Source: Glandiceps talaboti
Lineage: Eukaryota > Hemichordata > Enteropneusta > Spengelidae
Direction: 5' to 3'
NCBI RefSeq assembly: GCF_964340395.1
Contig: NC_135565.1
Span: 17,677,209-17,741,208, forward strand
DNA: 64,000 bases
The translations under genes and the position numbers were made by a program. The first letter of the stretch is position 1. The number at the start of each line of letters is the position of its first letter. This document shows, one piece after another, positions 27,001 to 35,996 of this stretch. The notes beneath the pieces are model-generated. The model saw only the letters and a program-made list of their open reading frames with translations. It was not told where the DNA came from and did no database searches.

Positions 27001-27332
27001 TTTGGGTCTTTTTTTTTTAGTTTGTCCATTCCATACAGTCTGCAGATCTAGGCTCCCTTCTTCAGTGAAAACAACTGCAGAGCCAATTATGAACAAGCAA
27101 ATGACATCTGCCCCACATACATACTTGCTCTACAGTACTAAATAAAAAGAACAGTAACTACCATAAATAGTAGATTGAGTGACAGGTTTATTGAGAATTA
27201 GACAATTTTAGACAAACTGTCCCAGAAACAGTTCTTTTTTTTTCTTGGCCTTATACTCACAATGTTTTCAGTCTGTCAAGACCTTCAAATACAGTAGCAG
27301 GCAGCTGTGATAACTGATTATCACACAAACGT
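12883..27332 (-). CDS. LGR4/5/6-like: Type B leucine-rich-repeat GPCR (LGR4/5/6- and bursicon-receptor-like), 14 exons, 5' end missing
   Basis: Plasma-membrane receptor with a large extracellular LRR domain, a cysteine-rich hinge and seven membrane helices. Coding exons, 5' to 3': 27332-27261, 24650-24579, 22337-22122, 21823-21752, 20711-20643, 20445-20305, 19323-19255, 18558-18487, 18048-17983, 17519-17376, 16837-16766, 16255-15972, 15107-14964 and 14084-12883. All are bounded by AG acceptors and GT donors and join in frame for about 898 residues. Introns between LRR exons are all phase 2, splitting a Leu, Val or Ile codon at the repeat boundary; the two hinge introns are phase 1. About 16 LRRs are seen. 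The order matches LGR5 from its second repeat, so the signal peptide, N-cap and LRR1 are absent. Known relatives bind R-spondins (LGR4-6) or bursicon (rickets). Which ligand applies here is not shown by sequence, though the membrane domain is closer to the G-protein-coupled type. Family call is near certain; exact orthology is not. Confidence 0.95.
14641..14893. mobile_element. TTAA-flanked MITE, family 2, copy 2, in the last LGR intron
   Basis: Same orientation as the copy at 11061. Shared parts include ATCCAATATGGCC, GCTGTGTTAA and a right end CATTCTGCCTTAA. The left terminus is eroded, so the start is approximate. Confidence 0.75.
14964..15107 (-). CDS. LGR exon: second half of the hinge
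   Basis: A 144-base phase-1/phase-1 exon encoding an acidic hinge segment ending IECTPKPG. Together with the next exon it gives the ECTPKPGPFTPC junction, equivalent to CSPSPGPFKPC of LGR5. An NMS glycosylation site is at its start. The donor is GTTAGT. Being symmetric in phase, it could be skipped without a frameshift, which would delete one hinge cysteine. Confidence 0.93.
15972..16255 (-). CDS. LGR exon: last LRRs and first hinge cysteine box
   Basis: A 284-base exon. It starts with [11 protein letters not shown], runs through the final degenerate repeat, and reaches [10 protein letters not shown], the HCC box that caps the LRR domain in all LGRs (YAYQCCAF in LGR5, YPSHCCAF in thyrotropin receptor). 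The third Cys found in LGR4/5 just after this box is absent here. A possible N-glycosylation site, NMT, lies near the end. It leaves the frame in phase 1. Confidence 0.96.
16766..16837 (-). CDS. LGR exon: one LRR (repeat 16)
   Basis: A 72-base exon encoding [21 protein letters not shown], a classical LRR. Donor GTAAGT and acceptor AG are clear. A TTAA-flanked MITE lies about 90 bases away in the intron on its 5' side. Confidence 0.96.
16928..17281. mobile_element. TTAA-flanked MITE, family 2, copy 3, inverted, in an LGR intron
   Basis: Begins TTAAGGTAGAATGCAC and ends with TTAA. It is inverted relative to the copies at 11061 and 14641, and includes GGCGGCCATATTGGAT, the complement of their ATCCAATATGGCCGCC. 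It fills most of the intron between exons 16766-16837 and 17376-17519. Confidence 0.8.
17376..17519 (-). CDS. LGR exon: two LRRs (repeats 14-15)
   Basis: A 144-base exon with two full 24-residue LRRs, beginning [18 protein letters not shown] and continuing with [17 protein letters not shown]. It joins to its neighbours through split Ile and Leu codons. Confidence 0.96.
17615..17930. repeat. Tandem repeat, about 131-bp unit, 2.3 copies, in an LGR intron
   Basis: CATACATCTTGTATTGG appears at about 17683 and 17814, and TTAGCATAAATTTGAATAC flanks each unit. Copies are diverged by substitutions and small gaps. Confidence 0.85.
17983..18048 (-). CDS. LGR exon: one short 22-residue LRR (repeat 13)
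   Basis: A 66-base exon encoding [19 protein letters not shown]. The shortened repeat with a Cys near its end parallels the LPSF-x-x-C segment in LGR4/5. Two AG dinucleotides are adjacent at the acceptor; only the upstream one keeps the frame. Confidence 0.95.
18487..18558 (-). CDS. LGR exon: one LRR (repeat 12)
   Basis: A 72-base exon encoding [20 protein letters not shown]. The Leu-Cys pair matches the single Cys of the corresponding LGR4/5 repeat (NLC, TVC). Donor GTAAGT and acceptor AG are both clear. Confidence 0.95.
18869..18906. repeat. Perfect 18-bp-arm hairpin with 2-base loop, LGR intron
   Basis: ACGTAAACATAAAAGTAA at 18869-18886 is exactly complemented at 18889-18906, separated only by AG. 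Confidence 0.95.
19019..19128. mobile_element. Palindromic repeat family, copy 2, inverted, in an LGR intron
   Basis: Begins TTCATTCAGCTGGAAAATAC and ends GGCTGAATGAA, that is, the opposite orientation to the copies at 2192 and 58754. The inner arms carry GTGACCTAAGGG and its complement. Confidence 0.85.
19255..19323 (-). CDS. LGR exon: one irregular LRR (repeat 11)
   Basis: A 69-base exon encoding an irregular LRR with [14 protein letters not shown]. The EFPDLTGT motif at this position is characteristic of vertebrate LGR4/5/6 and is not found in ordinary LRRs, so this exon supports type B membership. Confidence 0.95.
19926..20262. repeat. ATGG-rich tetranucleotide microsatellite
   Basis: Imperfect ATGG/GATG/ACAG repeats with a TATG block near 20100. 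It lies about 45 bases from the donor of the exon at 20305-20445. Long open frames on both strands are artefacts. Confidence 0.97.
20305..20445 (-). CDS. LGR exon: two LRRs (repeats 9-10)
   Basis: A 141-base exon. Its second repeat reads [22 protein letters not shown], matching the DNPIQFVGRSAFQHLPEL segment of LGR5. The exon ends in a split Val codon, so the frame enters the next exon cleanly. A large ATGG microsatellite begins within about 50 bases of its donor side. Confidence 0.95.
20643..20711 (-). CDS. LGR exon: one 23-residue LRR (repeat 8)
   Basis: A 69-base exon encoding [20 protein letters not shown]. The short EFP-AI-L repeat parallels DEFPTAIRTLSNL of LGR5. The acceptor is read so that the exon begins with G, completing a Leu codon; the alternative AG one base away would put a stop in frame. 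Confidence 0.95.
20801..21010. repeat. CTA trinucleotide microsatellite, LGR intron
   Basis: About 210 bases of CTA repeats with regular CTATACTACTA interruptions that themselves repeat, indicating a higher-order duplication of an interrupted tract. It starts about 90 bases from the exon at 20643-20711. Confidence 0.98.
21311..21441. repeat. Long hairpin, about 60-bp arms, LGR intron
   Basis: The left arm contains ACAAAAGTTTGATT and the right arm AATCAAACTTTTGT, with a loop of only a few bases. Arms match imperfectly along their length out to CAGTCAAAAATT and AATTTTTGACAG. A partial direct copy of the right arm follows at about 21545-21630. Confidence 0.9.
21752..21823 (-). CDS. LGR exon: one LRR (repeat 7)
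   Basis: A 72-base phase-2 exon with donor GTAAGT. It encodes one LRR starting [21 protein letters not shown], here lacking the usual Phe before the turn (HAL for the common AF). It sits about 300 bases from the three-LRR exon. Confidence 0.95.
22122..22337 (-). CDS. LGR exon: three LRRs (repeats 4-6)
   Basis: A 216-base exon holding three 24-residue LRRs in one block. Diagnostic stretches are [24 protein letters not shown] and [12 protein letters not shown], close to LGR4/5/6 residues DANHI, LWLDDN, EIPVQA and IPDYAFGNLSSL. This is the most conserved part of the ectodomain and anchors the family call. Confidence 0.97.
22425..22712. repeat. ATATC pentanucleotide microsatellite, LGR intron
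   Basis: Imperfect CATAT/ATATC repeats over nearly 290 bases. It starts about 90 bases upstream of the acceptor of the three-LRR exon. Confidence 0.97.
24160..24450. repeat. Inverted repeat pair with ATTAATCCAAT core, LGR intron
   Basis: The segment near 24165-24205 is the complement of 24390-24440 (shared ATTAATCCAATT, TGTTT and CTTTC-CTGTTTG). A related single copy lies at 54185-54260, so this is a dispersed element. The plus-strand open frame 23876-24190 ends inside it. Confidence 0.65.
24579..24650 (-). CDS. LGR exon: one LRR (equivalent to repeat 3)
   Basis: A 72-base exon with donor GTAAGT encoding one LRR that contains [13 protein letters not shown]. The stretch EALQNL is shared with the third LRR of vertebrate LGR5 (recalled from memory), which helps place it in register. 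It joins in frame to the exons on either side through a split Leu codon. Confidence 0.95.
25604..25688. repeat. Imperfect hairpin, about 33-bp arms, LGR intron
   Basis: ATATCGTCACGTCAGTACAG on the left pairs with CTGCACTGATGTGACGATAT on the right around a loop of about 20 bases. It may be a small palindromic MITE. Confidence 0.85.
26424..26834. mobile_element. Foldback element with perfect 71-bp inverted repeats, LGR intron
   Basis: Positions 26424-26494 and 26764-26834 are exact complements over 71 bases by my reading. Weaker complementarity continues inward through the 269-base spacer. Identity this high suggests recent origin or ongoing arm conversion. No open frame of note. Confidence 0.92.
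26946..27020. repeat. Poly-C, CAC trinucleotide and poly-T tract, LGR intron
   Basis: A C-run followed by about 13 CAC repeats, then a T-run. Frames of polyproline or polyglycine across it are artefacts. Confidence 0.97.
27261..27332 (-). CDS. LGR exon: one LRR (equivalent to LGR5 repeat 2)
   Basis: A 72-base phase-2 exon encoding one 24-residue LRR that begins [17 protein letters not shown]. The donor reads GTGAGT and the acceptor AG. This is the most 5' exon I can support. It aligns with the second LRR of vertebrate LGR5, so at least one LRR exon and the signal/N-cap exon should lie upstream, at higher coordinates. Confidence 0.93.
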
Positions 27333-27480
27333 CTGTAACATAATCAATCATTTAAAGGAATTAGATTAATCTCAACAAATGCATAAAATTGGATTACATA
27401 CTTAATGTTATTTGTTAAGCTCTAATCTAATACTCACATACCGCTCAGCTACAAAACACTATCAATATTCGAAACTGATG

Positions 27481-27870
27481 ATGACGACGACGATGATGAT
27501 GATGATGATGATAATCATTCGCTGTTTTTTTCTTGAAAAACAACTTTAAAAAACAACATGTTGTCAACAACATATATGGTTAAAGCAGGATTTTCATCAC
27601 CATATATGGTTTGAGCAGATTGTCAACACTATATATGGTCAAAGCAAGGCTGACAACACCATATATGGCTAAAGCAGGATTGTCAATACCATATATGGTT
27701 AAAGCAAGCTTGTCAACACCAAATATGGTTATTAAAGCAGTGTTTTGCACATGTAGCTGAACACCATATATGGCTAAAGCAGGACTGTCAACACCATATA
27801 TGTAAAAGGGTCAATGCCAAATACGGTTAAAAAAGGATTGTCAACACCATATTTGGAGAATTATCACCAT
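27481..27870. repeat. GAT microsatellite followed by ACCATATATGG minisatellite
   Basis: A GAC/GAT run at about 27481-27512. Then about nine units of 35-45 bases, each with a palindromic ACCATATATGGT core and TTAAAGCAGGATTGTCAAC. It lies 150 bases upstream of the first recognised LGR exon. Confidence 0.9.
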
Positions 27871-28666
27871 ACACAATTAAAGTAGTACATGTCACTCCTA
27901 TACATGTATATATGATGTACTTAAAGCCGTAAAGTCACCATTATACGTTTGTTCACTTATGTAGTTACAGCAATATATAACATCAGTGGTAACGAAATGC
28001 TATCCATTCTACACACGTAATATGTAAAGAGAGAATTCATGTCCAAAACAACTAGCATTTGATTGTAGTACCTGTAGGGCATACTTTAATAGTTTTTTAC
28101 CATCGGTAAAATAGGTTGAATGAGAATTACATTCAATCTTATAGATTGACTTCTAATGATGACTGATGTATTTCTAATCATTCTCCAATAACACTGGCGC
28201 AATATCAATGCTATAAAAACATTCACGCGCACTCAGTTCAGATCTATATGTGGTTTTTAAAGTGCTCATACGGACGACAAATCGGTATTTGTTTTGGATT
28301 TTTGATCCTTACAACAACTTTAATATGTTTTTCATCCTTTAAAAATAGTGCCAATGGCATTGTGGCATAAGTGTAGAGTTTAACTTTATGTGTTTTTTTT
28401 GTTTTTTTTAAATGTTTACTCGCCTAATCGCCCCTGTAATCTGAACTCAGTTCAGTTGTGCTAATAAAAACGAAGTAAAATAACATTAAAACAATTCCAT
28501 CTTTGTAACTTAATAAATTGTAAAAGTACTGAGTTGTTTCACATATCAGAAATCCATAATAAATGTTCATTTCCTAGTCATCTGGAAACTTTTAAGTTCT
28601 GGCCTATTTTAAACTCTATACAAACAAATACAATTTCATCTAGCACATTTATCAAATGGCACATGT

Positions 28667-28711
28667 ACAGATACAGATACAGATACAGATACAGATACAG
28701 ATACAGATACA
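28667..28711. repeat. ACAGAT hexanucleotide microsatellite
   Basis: About seven perfect ACAGAT units. Confidence 0.97.
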
Positions 28712-29692
28712 ACCACAGTCAAGAAAGAAAGTTATATGGCAACCATATCACGTACAAGCCATCTGCACATTTGAACAGAAAATAGGGATTTATACCCTGG
28801 CTGTTATACATCATAACTACATACATCATAACTACATACATGTACATCACTTGTTTTTGCGATAATCGATACAAAAAGAAACTGCTTGGAAAAGTTATCA
28901 TTTCCTTCATTTTTAAAATATGTAGGTATGATTACTCTAAAATTATCATATATTACTTGCATACTGCAAGTATACACGTATGTATATGCCAATGCATACT
29001 GGTAGTAGGTCAAACGTAGATATTCTGCCCCTTGAACATTTTGTATTTGCACAGTCTTAGTAGTTCTAAGATTAATTTTTATGAAGTACTAAGCCTGGTG
29101 CACTGTTTATGTAATATACAAACAGGAATCTTAATCGACTACTTATTTTTGAATTTTTGTTTTCCAGTGAAATAAGTAAAAATATGTCTTCAGAGAAAAT
29201 GTACAGATTTACAGTAATTATCACAATAAGACACAAGATGGCAGATAGATACAAAGATGTGGATTCCACTATAGGTGGCTAGCTATTAGTGAACTAAGAG
29301 ATCACATTAGATTTACAAAGTAACTTTACACGACTGAACGAACACATGCGTAATTGCTTTCGGTTGGCATATGCTGACGACGATGACACAGATACCTAGA
29401 TGTTAACCACTTTATACTAATGATGAAATGAGGATGATTACACATAGATGTTACCTTGAGTAGAGAACAGACTAAAGATTGTGAAAATGGATAAAAGATT
29501 ACTAGAGGCGGTAAAAGCACAATACTACATGATTTACTATTGGCCATACTGACCATGCATCCACAGGATTAACCTAACAGTATCCTGTCTGTGACTGCGA
29601 AGCTGTCTCACTAACCACTTCTCCAAATTCCAATTTCAAGTCTTTATTTCAGCTACACCTGTTTATCATACGATTAATTTACATAATTACTG

Positions 29693-29858
29693 GTAAATTA
29701 TCACATTTCATGTGTTGCATACATCATGTAATTCTTGTGTTCATCACAGTTGCACATGTTCATTTACACAATGACTTCATTTGAATAATAGATTCTGACG
29801 TATGTAATCACTCTCCACTGTGACATAACCAGCTTATTGGGCAAATATTTTCAAATTG
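29693..29858. repeat. Dispersed repeat, copy 1 (pairs with 35766-35921)
   Basis: Shares AATGACTTCATTTGAATAAT, AATCACTC-CCACTGTGACA and AAATATTTTCAAA with 35766-35921 in the same orientation. No termini could be defined. Confidence 0.75.
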
Positions 29859-31159
29859 TAATAATGACTTGCTATTGAAACCAGAAAAAGCAGTTATTTG
29901 GACAGGAAAGCAAAATCACAGACCACAACCTAGACAGGCTACCCTGATTGCACTGTTCAAATGAAACGAAAGAAAATATTCTCACGTCTATTTCAAAATG
30001 ATAAGATAGACATGTCTCTTGTGCTGGAGTTTATCAGCATTGAAAATGATCGTTTGCTTTTTTTGAACCATAAAAGAAGGAGTTTTTAGTCATTTGTCAT
30101 TTTCTTTCTGAATTGGCTAACTGGTGAAACAGTACAGAAAACATTATAACTTAAATAATATGGAGATTACAAACTACATGCATGCTCACGTACAATAACT
30201 TCACTTCACTCAATAATACTACTGGTACCTATTAATGTTGGAATAAAGTGAAACTAACTTCTTTGGTGATTATTATTTTAAACTGTGCACATATATATGT
30301 ACAGGGCCTCCAGGGAGCTAAAAACTTTTCCAACTTTTTACGTTTTCTACTCATACTTTTCAACTTTTCAACTTTACATCACGTTACACACTAATGAGAA
30401 AGACAGAACTCCATGTGTGTTCAAGAAATGGCCTGAAGTAATAAGTGTAGCGAATCACGAGGCAAGAAAGAGAAGACATACATTATTCACATATGTCATG
30501 GAAGGTTAAAATACATAAGATTCATGCTAAAAATCTCCACAGGAAGCATTGTGCATGTCCGGCAGTAGTTTCTGGCTACATGAGTGAGTTTTTATTTCTA
30601 ATGGGCAACTTTTTCCAAGAAGTTGTGTGAAAAACCCATGTCCCACTTTGATTTCTTGAGGTTATACGAGTGTATCTTATTCCTACGTTGCAGAATTTAG
30701 TCAAACACAAACGTGTAAATGTAAGATTGAATGTCAACTTTCAAGAAATCTAATACAAATGCCTTGCACCTTCTGTCCATAATTTAAATTTTCTAGTGCT
30801 TAGAGCTGGGAGCTCAGAGGCATTGAGACCATCCAGTTTCCTTTTTTTTATTCAACACTACATGTATATTGCAAAAGATTTATTCCATAAGTATACTGTA
30901 TAGTACTGTACAGCTAATTTTTGTTTGGTTTTGTTTTCTTTCTTTCTACCGAGATAGGTTAACATATTAATCAATCTATGATATAGTGGCTATTGATTCT
31001 TTACATTTTTAATAGTGTGTGTGTTGGGGGTGGGAGGTGGGGGGAGAGTGTGTGAAAGAAAGGTACATGTACATGTACAGAATCAATGAGAAACAATGAC
31101 AGGCTGACAGAAGGGAGAGAGAGTGCTAGTGTGTGACTGTGTACGTGCGTGTGTGCCGG

Positions 31160-31189
31160 GAGGAGAGAGAGAGGGAGGGAGAGAGGGGG

Positions 31190-31261
<72 letters not shown>

Positions 31262-31286
31262 AGAGAAGAGAGAGAGAGAGAGAGAG

Positions 31287-31354
<68 letters not shown>

Positions 31355-31372
31355 GAGAGAGAGAGCAGGCGC
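31160..31372. repeat. GA dinucleotide microsatellite
   Basis: About 210 bases of AG/GA repeats with a few ACAG and GCGA interruptions. It yields long spurious frames on both strands. Confidence 0.99.
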
Positions 31373-31926
31373 ACATGTGACACATCTTGTGATTTCACAT
31401 GGGTAAGTTTTAAGCACATTACAATGTTATCCCCCATTATTCAACAGATTGACTCATCATGTTGATATTGTATAAAGTCTGTTAACAACTGTATTTCATA
31501 ATGGTAAAAAAGCTTGCCATGAGTCATTCAAATAAAGTCTGGGGGGCTAGGATGACCTGGGTGACTTGTACAATGATACCATCATTAGTTCCTAATTAGG
31601 AAACAGGAAAGTACCACTGCAGGCATACCCGGTATGGTTAAATATACTTCACTAAAGTAATAAAATTGACTGCATTTGGGTTTCCTTTGTCTTAATTACA
31701 GCACAGCAATGTCACGATGTACAAATGTACGTTCATAGAACATCCGGTTTCTCAGCTTATGTTCTTCATCTAACCCGTCTATGAAGTACAGTGCATACAT
31801 GACAATGTCATAATGTACATTCACAGACTGAACATCTTACTTCATAATTATTATGTGCTAATGTACACTCAAAGAATAATATTTTGCATACTTTCTCTGA
31901 GAGCAAACTTGATGTTTACTGCTCAT

Positions 31927-32330
31927 CTTTCAGGTTTTCTCAGTCTTGCTGCAAAACATTATAATCATTGTGATGCCTGTTTGAAAATAAATTATTTTTT
32001 GTTTTGTAGGACAAACTTTCTGCTGACCTGGGAATCAGTATAAATTCCTTTTTTTTTAGGTTTCCTCTGTCTTTAAAGCAAAACATGACAACCATTGTGC
32101 TGATAAATGTCAAGAACACTTTGTTTTTATATTTTCTATGATGCTGGCTTGGAAATCCTTTTTTGTCCTTTCTATAACAGGTTTCCTCCTCTTAAAGCAA
32201 AACATGACAATGTTGAGTTGGCAAATGTTCAGAGGACACTGTTTTTATACTTTCTAGGGCAAATCTCCTGTATTACTTACTTATTCCTATTAATTTTTCA
32301 GGTTTTCTGTCAATTCAAAACATGACAATA
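31927..32330. repeat. Tandem repeat, about 121-127-bp unit
   Basis: Units start near 31931, 32058, 32179 and 32300. Each has an AGGTTTTCT/AGGTTTCCT start preceded by a T-rich stretch, then AAAACATGACAA. The pyrimidine-AG context mimics splice acceptors, but no coding frame follows. Confidence 0.8.
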
Positions 32331-32639
32331 CCATACTGTACATCACATGTACAAAGGGGAGTGTTTGCTAGAGCTGGAAAACGTGAACTTACATAATATA
32401 TTACTAATTGGTGGATGTTACCAACTTCCATGAATCAGGACAATTGTCAGAAAACATTGACCATGATGGATACCTGACGAAAGCTTTGGTTAGCTACTTT
32501 TAAAATTTTGGTGCAATACGAAGTTAAATTCATGAACTTATATTTACTATATAATTGTTGACTCTTTTACAACAGACGACTACAAATGCAACACTCTGAA
32601 CAAAGTAAGGATTCTTGTGCTGAGTACTACAGGGAAAGA

Positions 32640-33360
32640 TTTCCACAAGCCTAAGCCTGTAGCAAATACCGTTATGGTCTATAAGAAGATCTCATGAAAT
32701 ACTTCTAATTGAAGGTTGTTGTTCAACACATGACCACAAATAAAATACTCTCAGACCGTAATAGATAAGGATTTTGGCTACAGAACGTCTTAAGTTCAAA
32801 TACTTGTCAGTTAGTGAGATTTTCTCAAGCCTGTAGCAATGATGCTGTTCAGCAGATGACCGCAAATAATGTACTCCGCAATAACGCTATAATATCTAGA
32901 GTTCTAATGCTTGTCAATGTCAGTGAGTGAGATTTTCTAAAGCCTGTAGCAATGACGTTGTAGTTAAAAGCAGTGTCTTTCTAATCACAGGTTGTTGTTC
33001 ATAGATGACTGCAAATACTCTGCAATAACTATAAAATGTCTTGAGTTCTAGTACATGTCAGTGAGTGAGATTTCTCAAGCCTGTAGCAGTGATGCTGTGT
33101 CTTTCCAATTGCAGGCTGCTGTTCAGCAGATGACCGCAATAATGTACTCTGCAATAACTATATAATATCTAGAGTTCTAATTCTAGTCAGTGAGTGAGAT
33201 TTTCTCAAGCCTGTAGCAATGACATTGAGTTCTAAAAGCGGTACATTAGTTTCTAATTGTGAGTTGTTATACAATGGATGTCAACAAAATACTTTTAGCT
33301 TAAACCTCTCGCTTGCATGGTATAGTTGTAAGATCTCCTAAAGCCTCTAGCAATGCAGTT
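32640..33360. repeat. Tandem repeat with TCAAGCCTGTAGCAATGA core, about five to six units
   Basis: The GTGAGATTTTCTCAAGCCTG stretch recurs with spacing of about 115-140 bases, each with a GTTCAGCAGATGACCGCAA-like or related part. The array is diverged, with unequal unit lengths. Confidence 0.8.
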
Positions 33361-33460
33361 TTTTTATTGTTTTATTTATTTTTTATTCATTAATCTTTCA
33401 TACACAGATTCCATTTCAGTGCCTAAACACTGTTCTCCCAAGGGAACCTGTTGCAAGATT
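33355..33460. repeat. Dispersed repeat fragment (pairs with 34685-34775)
   Basis: A T-rich start then GTGCCTAAACACTGTTCTCCC here, and GTACCTAAATACTTGTCTCCC in the second copy. The shared order suggests a retroelement or SINE fragment; no tRNA-like box was recognised. Confidence 0.5.
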
Positions 33461-35397
33461 ACATACATAGAAACACAAACAAATAAGGAACAAACTACAC
33501 TATGGCACAAAAAGTTACAGAAGCACAGTATACTTTAAAAAGTAAAGTTATACATGTACATTTTGTACATTACAAATGTACATTACCAAACTACATTCTT
33601 AATTTTTCTCTTAAAAATACCAAGGGTTTGGAGCTATAAATCTTATGGATGCGGTAGATTGTTCGATACAACACCACCACTGTAGTGAAATCCCCATTTC
33701 CCATATTCAGTTTTAACTGTAGGGATGTACATGTTACAAAATGTACCTTTACTGGTCTGTCTTGTGTTTTATGAAAAATGAATTCGGTCTGAAAGACAGA
33801 GCAGAACAGTTGTGTTCTAAAAATAAAATAAGATACTGTCCAGGAAATGAAATGCTTTGTGTTGAATATAATCAAGGCTAATATCACACTCTTGCTTCTC
33901 AGTTAAAGTCACAGTTTTATCTGACATGTACTAAGGCAACGGAAAGAAAGTGAATTCTTTGTTATCCATGGGGATTCCTGGCTGAATTCAATCATTACCT
34001 TTGTCACCCATTTCTTTCCTCTTCTTACACTAGGGACTCTCAAAACTTGTATAACACTGAATAAACTCAAGGAAGGTTACTGAACTTTTTTTATAGATTT
34101 GCTCTCACACATGAGTAAAAACATTGAATCAACTTTGAGGAATATGACTATAGACTTTAAACAGATTTATCTAGTACTATTACTGGGATTTCTGAGAAGA
34201 TCAGAACTATGTCAACATCTAGGCTGTAAACACACTGATAAACAGAGATGCAGAAAAATGGTATAAACTTCAAAATTAACCATTACTTACAGTTATATAC
34301 CATTATGTCTGAATCCCACATAGTTCATAATGAAACCATGTTGTAACTCAGTTGTTCTAGACCAACTTTATCAATAAACCTTGCCAGAAAAATGTTTTTC
34401 TCACCCCAAATTTCAACCCTAATTCTACATGGGAACTAAGGCAATGTTGAGGAACAAAAAGTACCCAAAATCACATCATTTAGAATGTTAACAAAAACAA
34501 CCAATTCAGCTTAGCAGTGAACCTCTCATGTATTCAAAAGCTTGGAAAAGCACATGTACACATGTATAAAACAGAATTTCAGTTTTGTACACATTTACAT
34601 TCAGTAATTACTATATATTATATAAATACTGTGGTGTTGTGACATTATAAGACAAACATGTCTTTTCTCACCTGGCAACCACACATTTTTTTTTAATAAT
34701 CTTTATTTATGCTGGATGGTTCATTAAGTACCTAAATACTTGTCTCCCAAGAAGTCCCGTGAGGGCTTAATCCATCAAACTTCAGTCCTTAAGAATAATA
34801 TAGCTGTCAAAAGATTAAAACCAAATGTGTGTTAGATGAAGTAAATCTCATTCCTTGATACATAAGGTTCAGACTTTGAAAATGATTCGCTATTCATATT
34901 TACTGGTACTGCGGTTACATCATATAGTATTGTTCTTATTTGAAAAGTTTTCCTTTACAGCCTATTAGTATTACTAAATGTATCTGTGCCTAAATTTAGT
35001 TCAATACCAAATTCTCAGGCCCAGGGAAAGATGTATTAAAATGTCTTAAAATGGATCTCAGGCAACAACCAACCAATTTAGGGGTATTTGCCGACAAGGA
35101 AAAATACCTGAGGCATTTAGTCAGTCTTGTGTCATAACATTAACACATGATGAGGTGTGAAAGGAAGCGTTAACCTGTGTTTCCTGTTACGACAGGAAGA
35201 GCTGTACTTTCCTGCTAAAAAGTATGATTACTTACCTACAAAGAGTCGTGATATGGTTCGATAAATGAGGCAAAACATAGCTTCAATGTACACAGAGATT
35301 GGAAAGCAGGATACCGTATAATTTGTACAAGACATATTTGAAATATACATTACGGATTTTCAATTGGTTCTAAGTTTTTCAGTATTGTGTTAAAGCA

Positions 35398-35996
35398 GGA
35401 GGAAACCAGAACACCTGGGGAAAACCTACATTGTTTGCTAGATTCAAACACAGTGTCATCCTCCTTACATACAGATCAGCTTAATCATTAATGCTAATCA
35501 ACCCTGCCGACTGCAGTGGTAAGAAGCACAAAAACTAACTACTCTGCCACTGACAAGCCTATAGTGTACTACTTATAATTGTACACACAGCTGGTTTACC
35601 CTATGCAGCTGATCTGTGCCTACGATGGCACTTACCTACACTCACCTTGTTATATTTTCCATTCAAACTTAAAGTAAGCCAGATCCCAGACCCCCCAAAA
35701 CTTTCACCAGAATACCTGTATGTTTATAAAATTTACATAATATCTGCAAATGTACGTTAGACATGTAAATTATCACAGGTACACTTGTATGAAGCTGTAG
35801 CAGGTGACCAGCTTCACATGTACATTTACATAATGACTTCATTTGAATAATCAGTCTGATATAGATACAAGGTAATCACTCCCCACTGTGACAAATAAGC
35901 TTACAGAAATATTTTCAAACCACATACATACTTGATATAGGAGTCTATAACAAGCTGAGTGTAGGTAAGAGCTATCGTAGGCACAAATCAGTCAAG
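35398..35996. repeat. Repeat-rich block with inverted pair and GGAGGAAACCAGAACACC motif
   Basis: GGAGGAAACCAGAACACCTG at about 35399 resembles a motif I recall as widespread in aquatic animal genomes. Positions 35606-35646 and 35954-35996 are complementary (TGTGCCTACGAT, TTACCTACACTCA). The dispersed repeat at 35766-35921 lies between these arms, so they may bound a composite element. Confidence 0.6.

Noticed and set aside
31001-31465. Several 85-138-codon frames on both strands
   Set aside because: All come from the GA microsatellite (Arg-Glu or Ser-Leu dipeptide runs).
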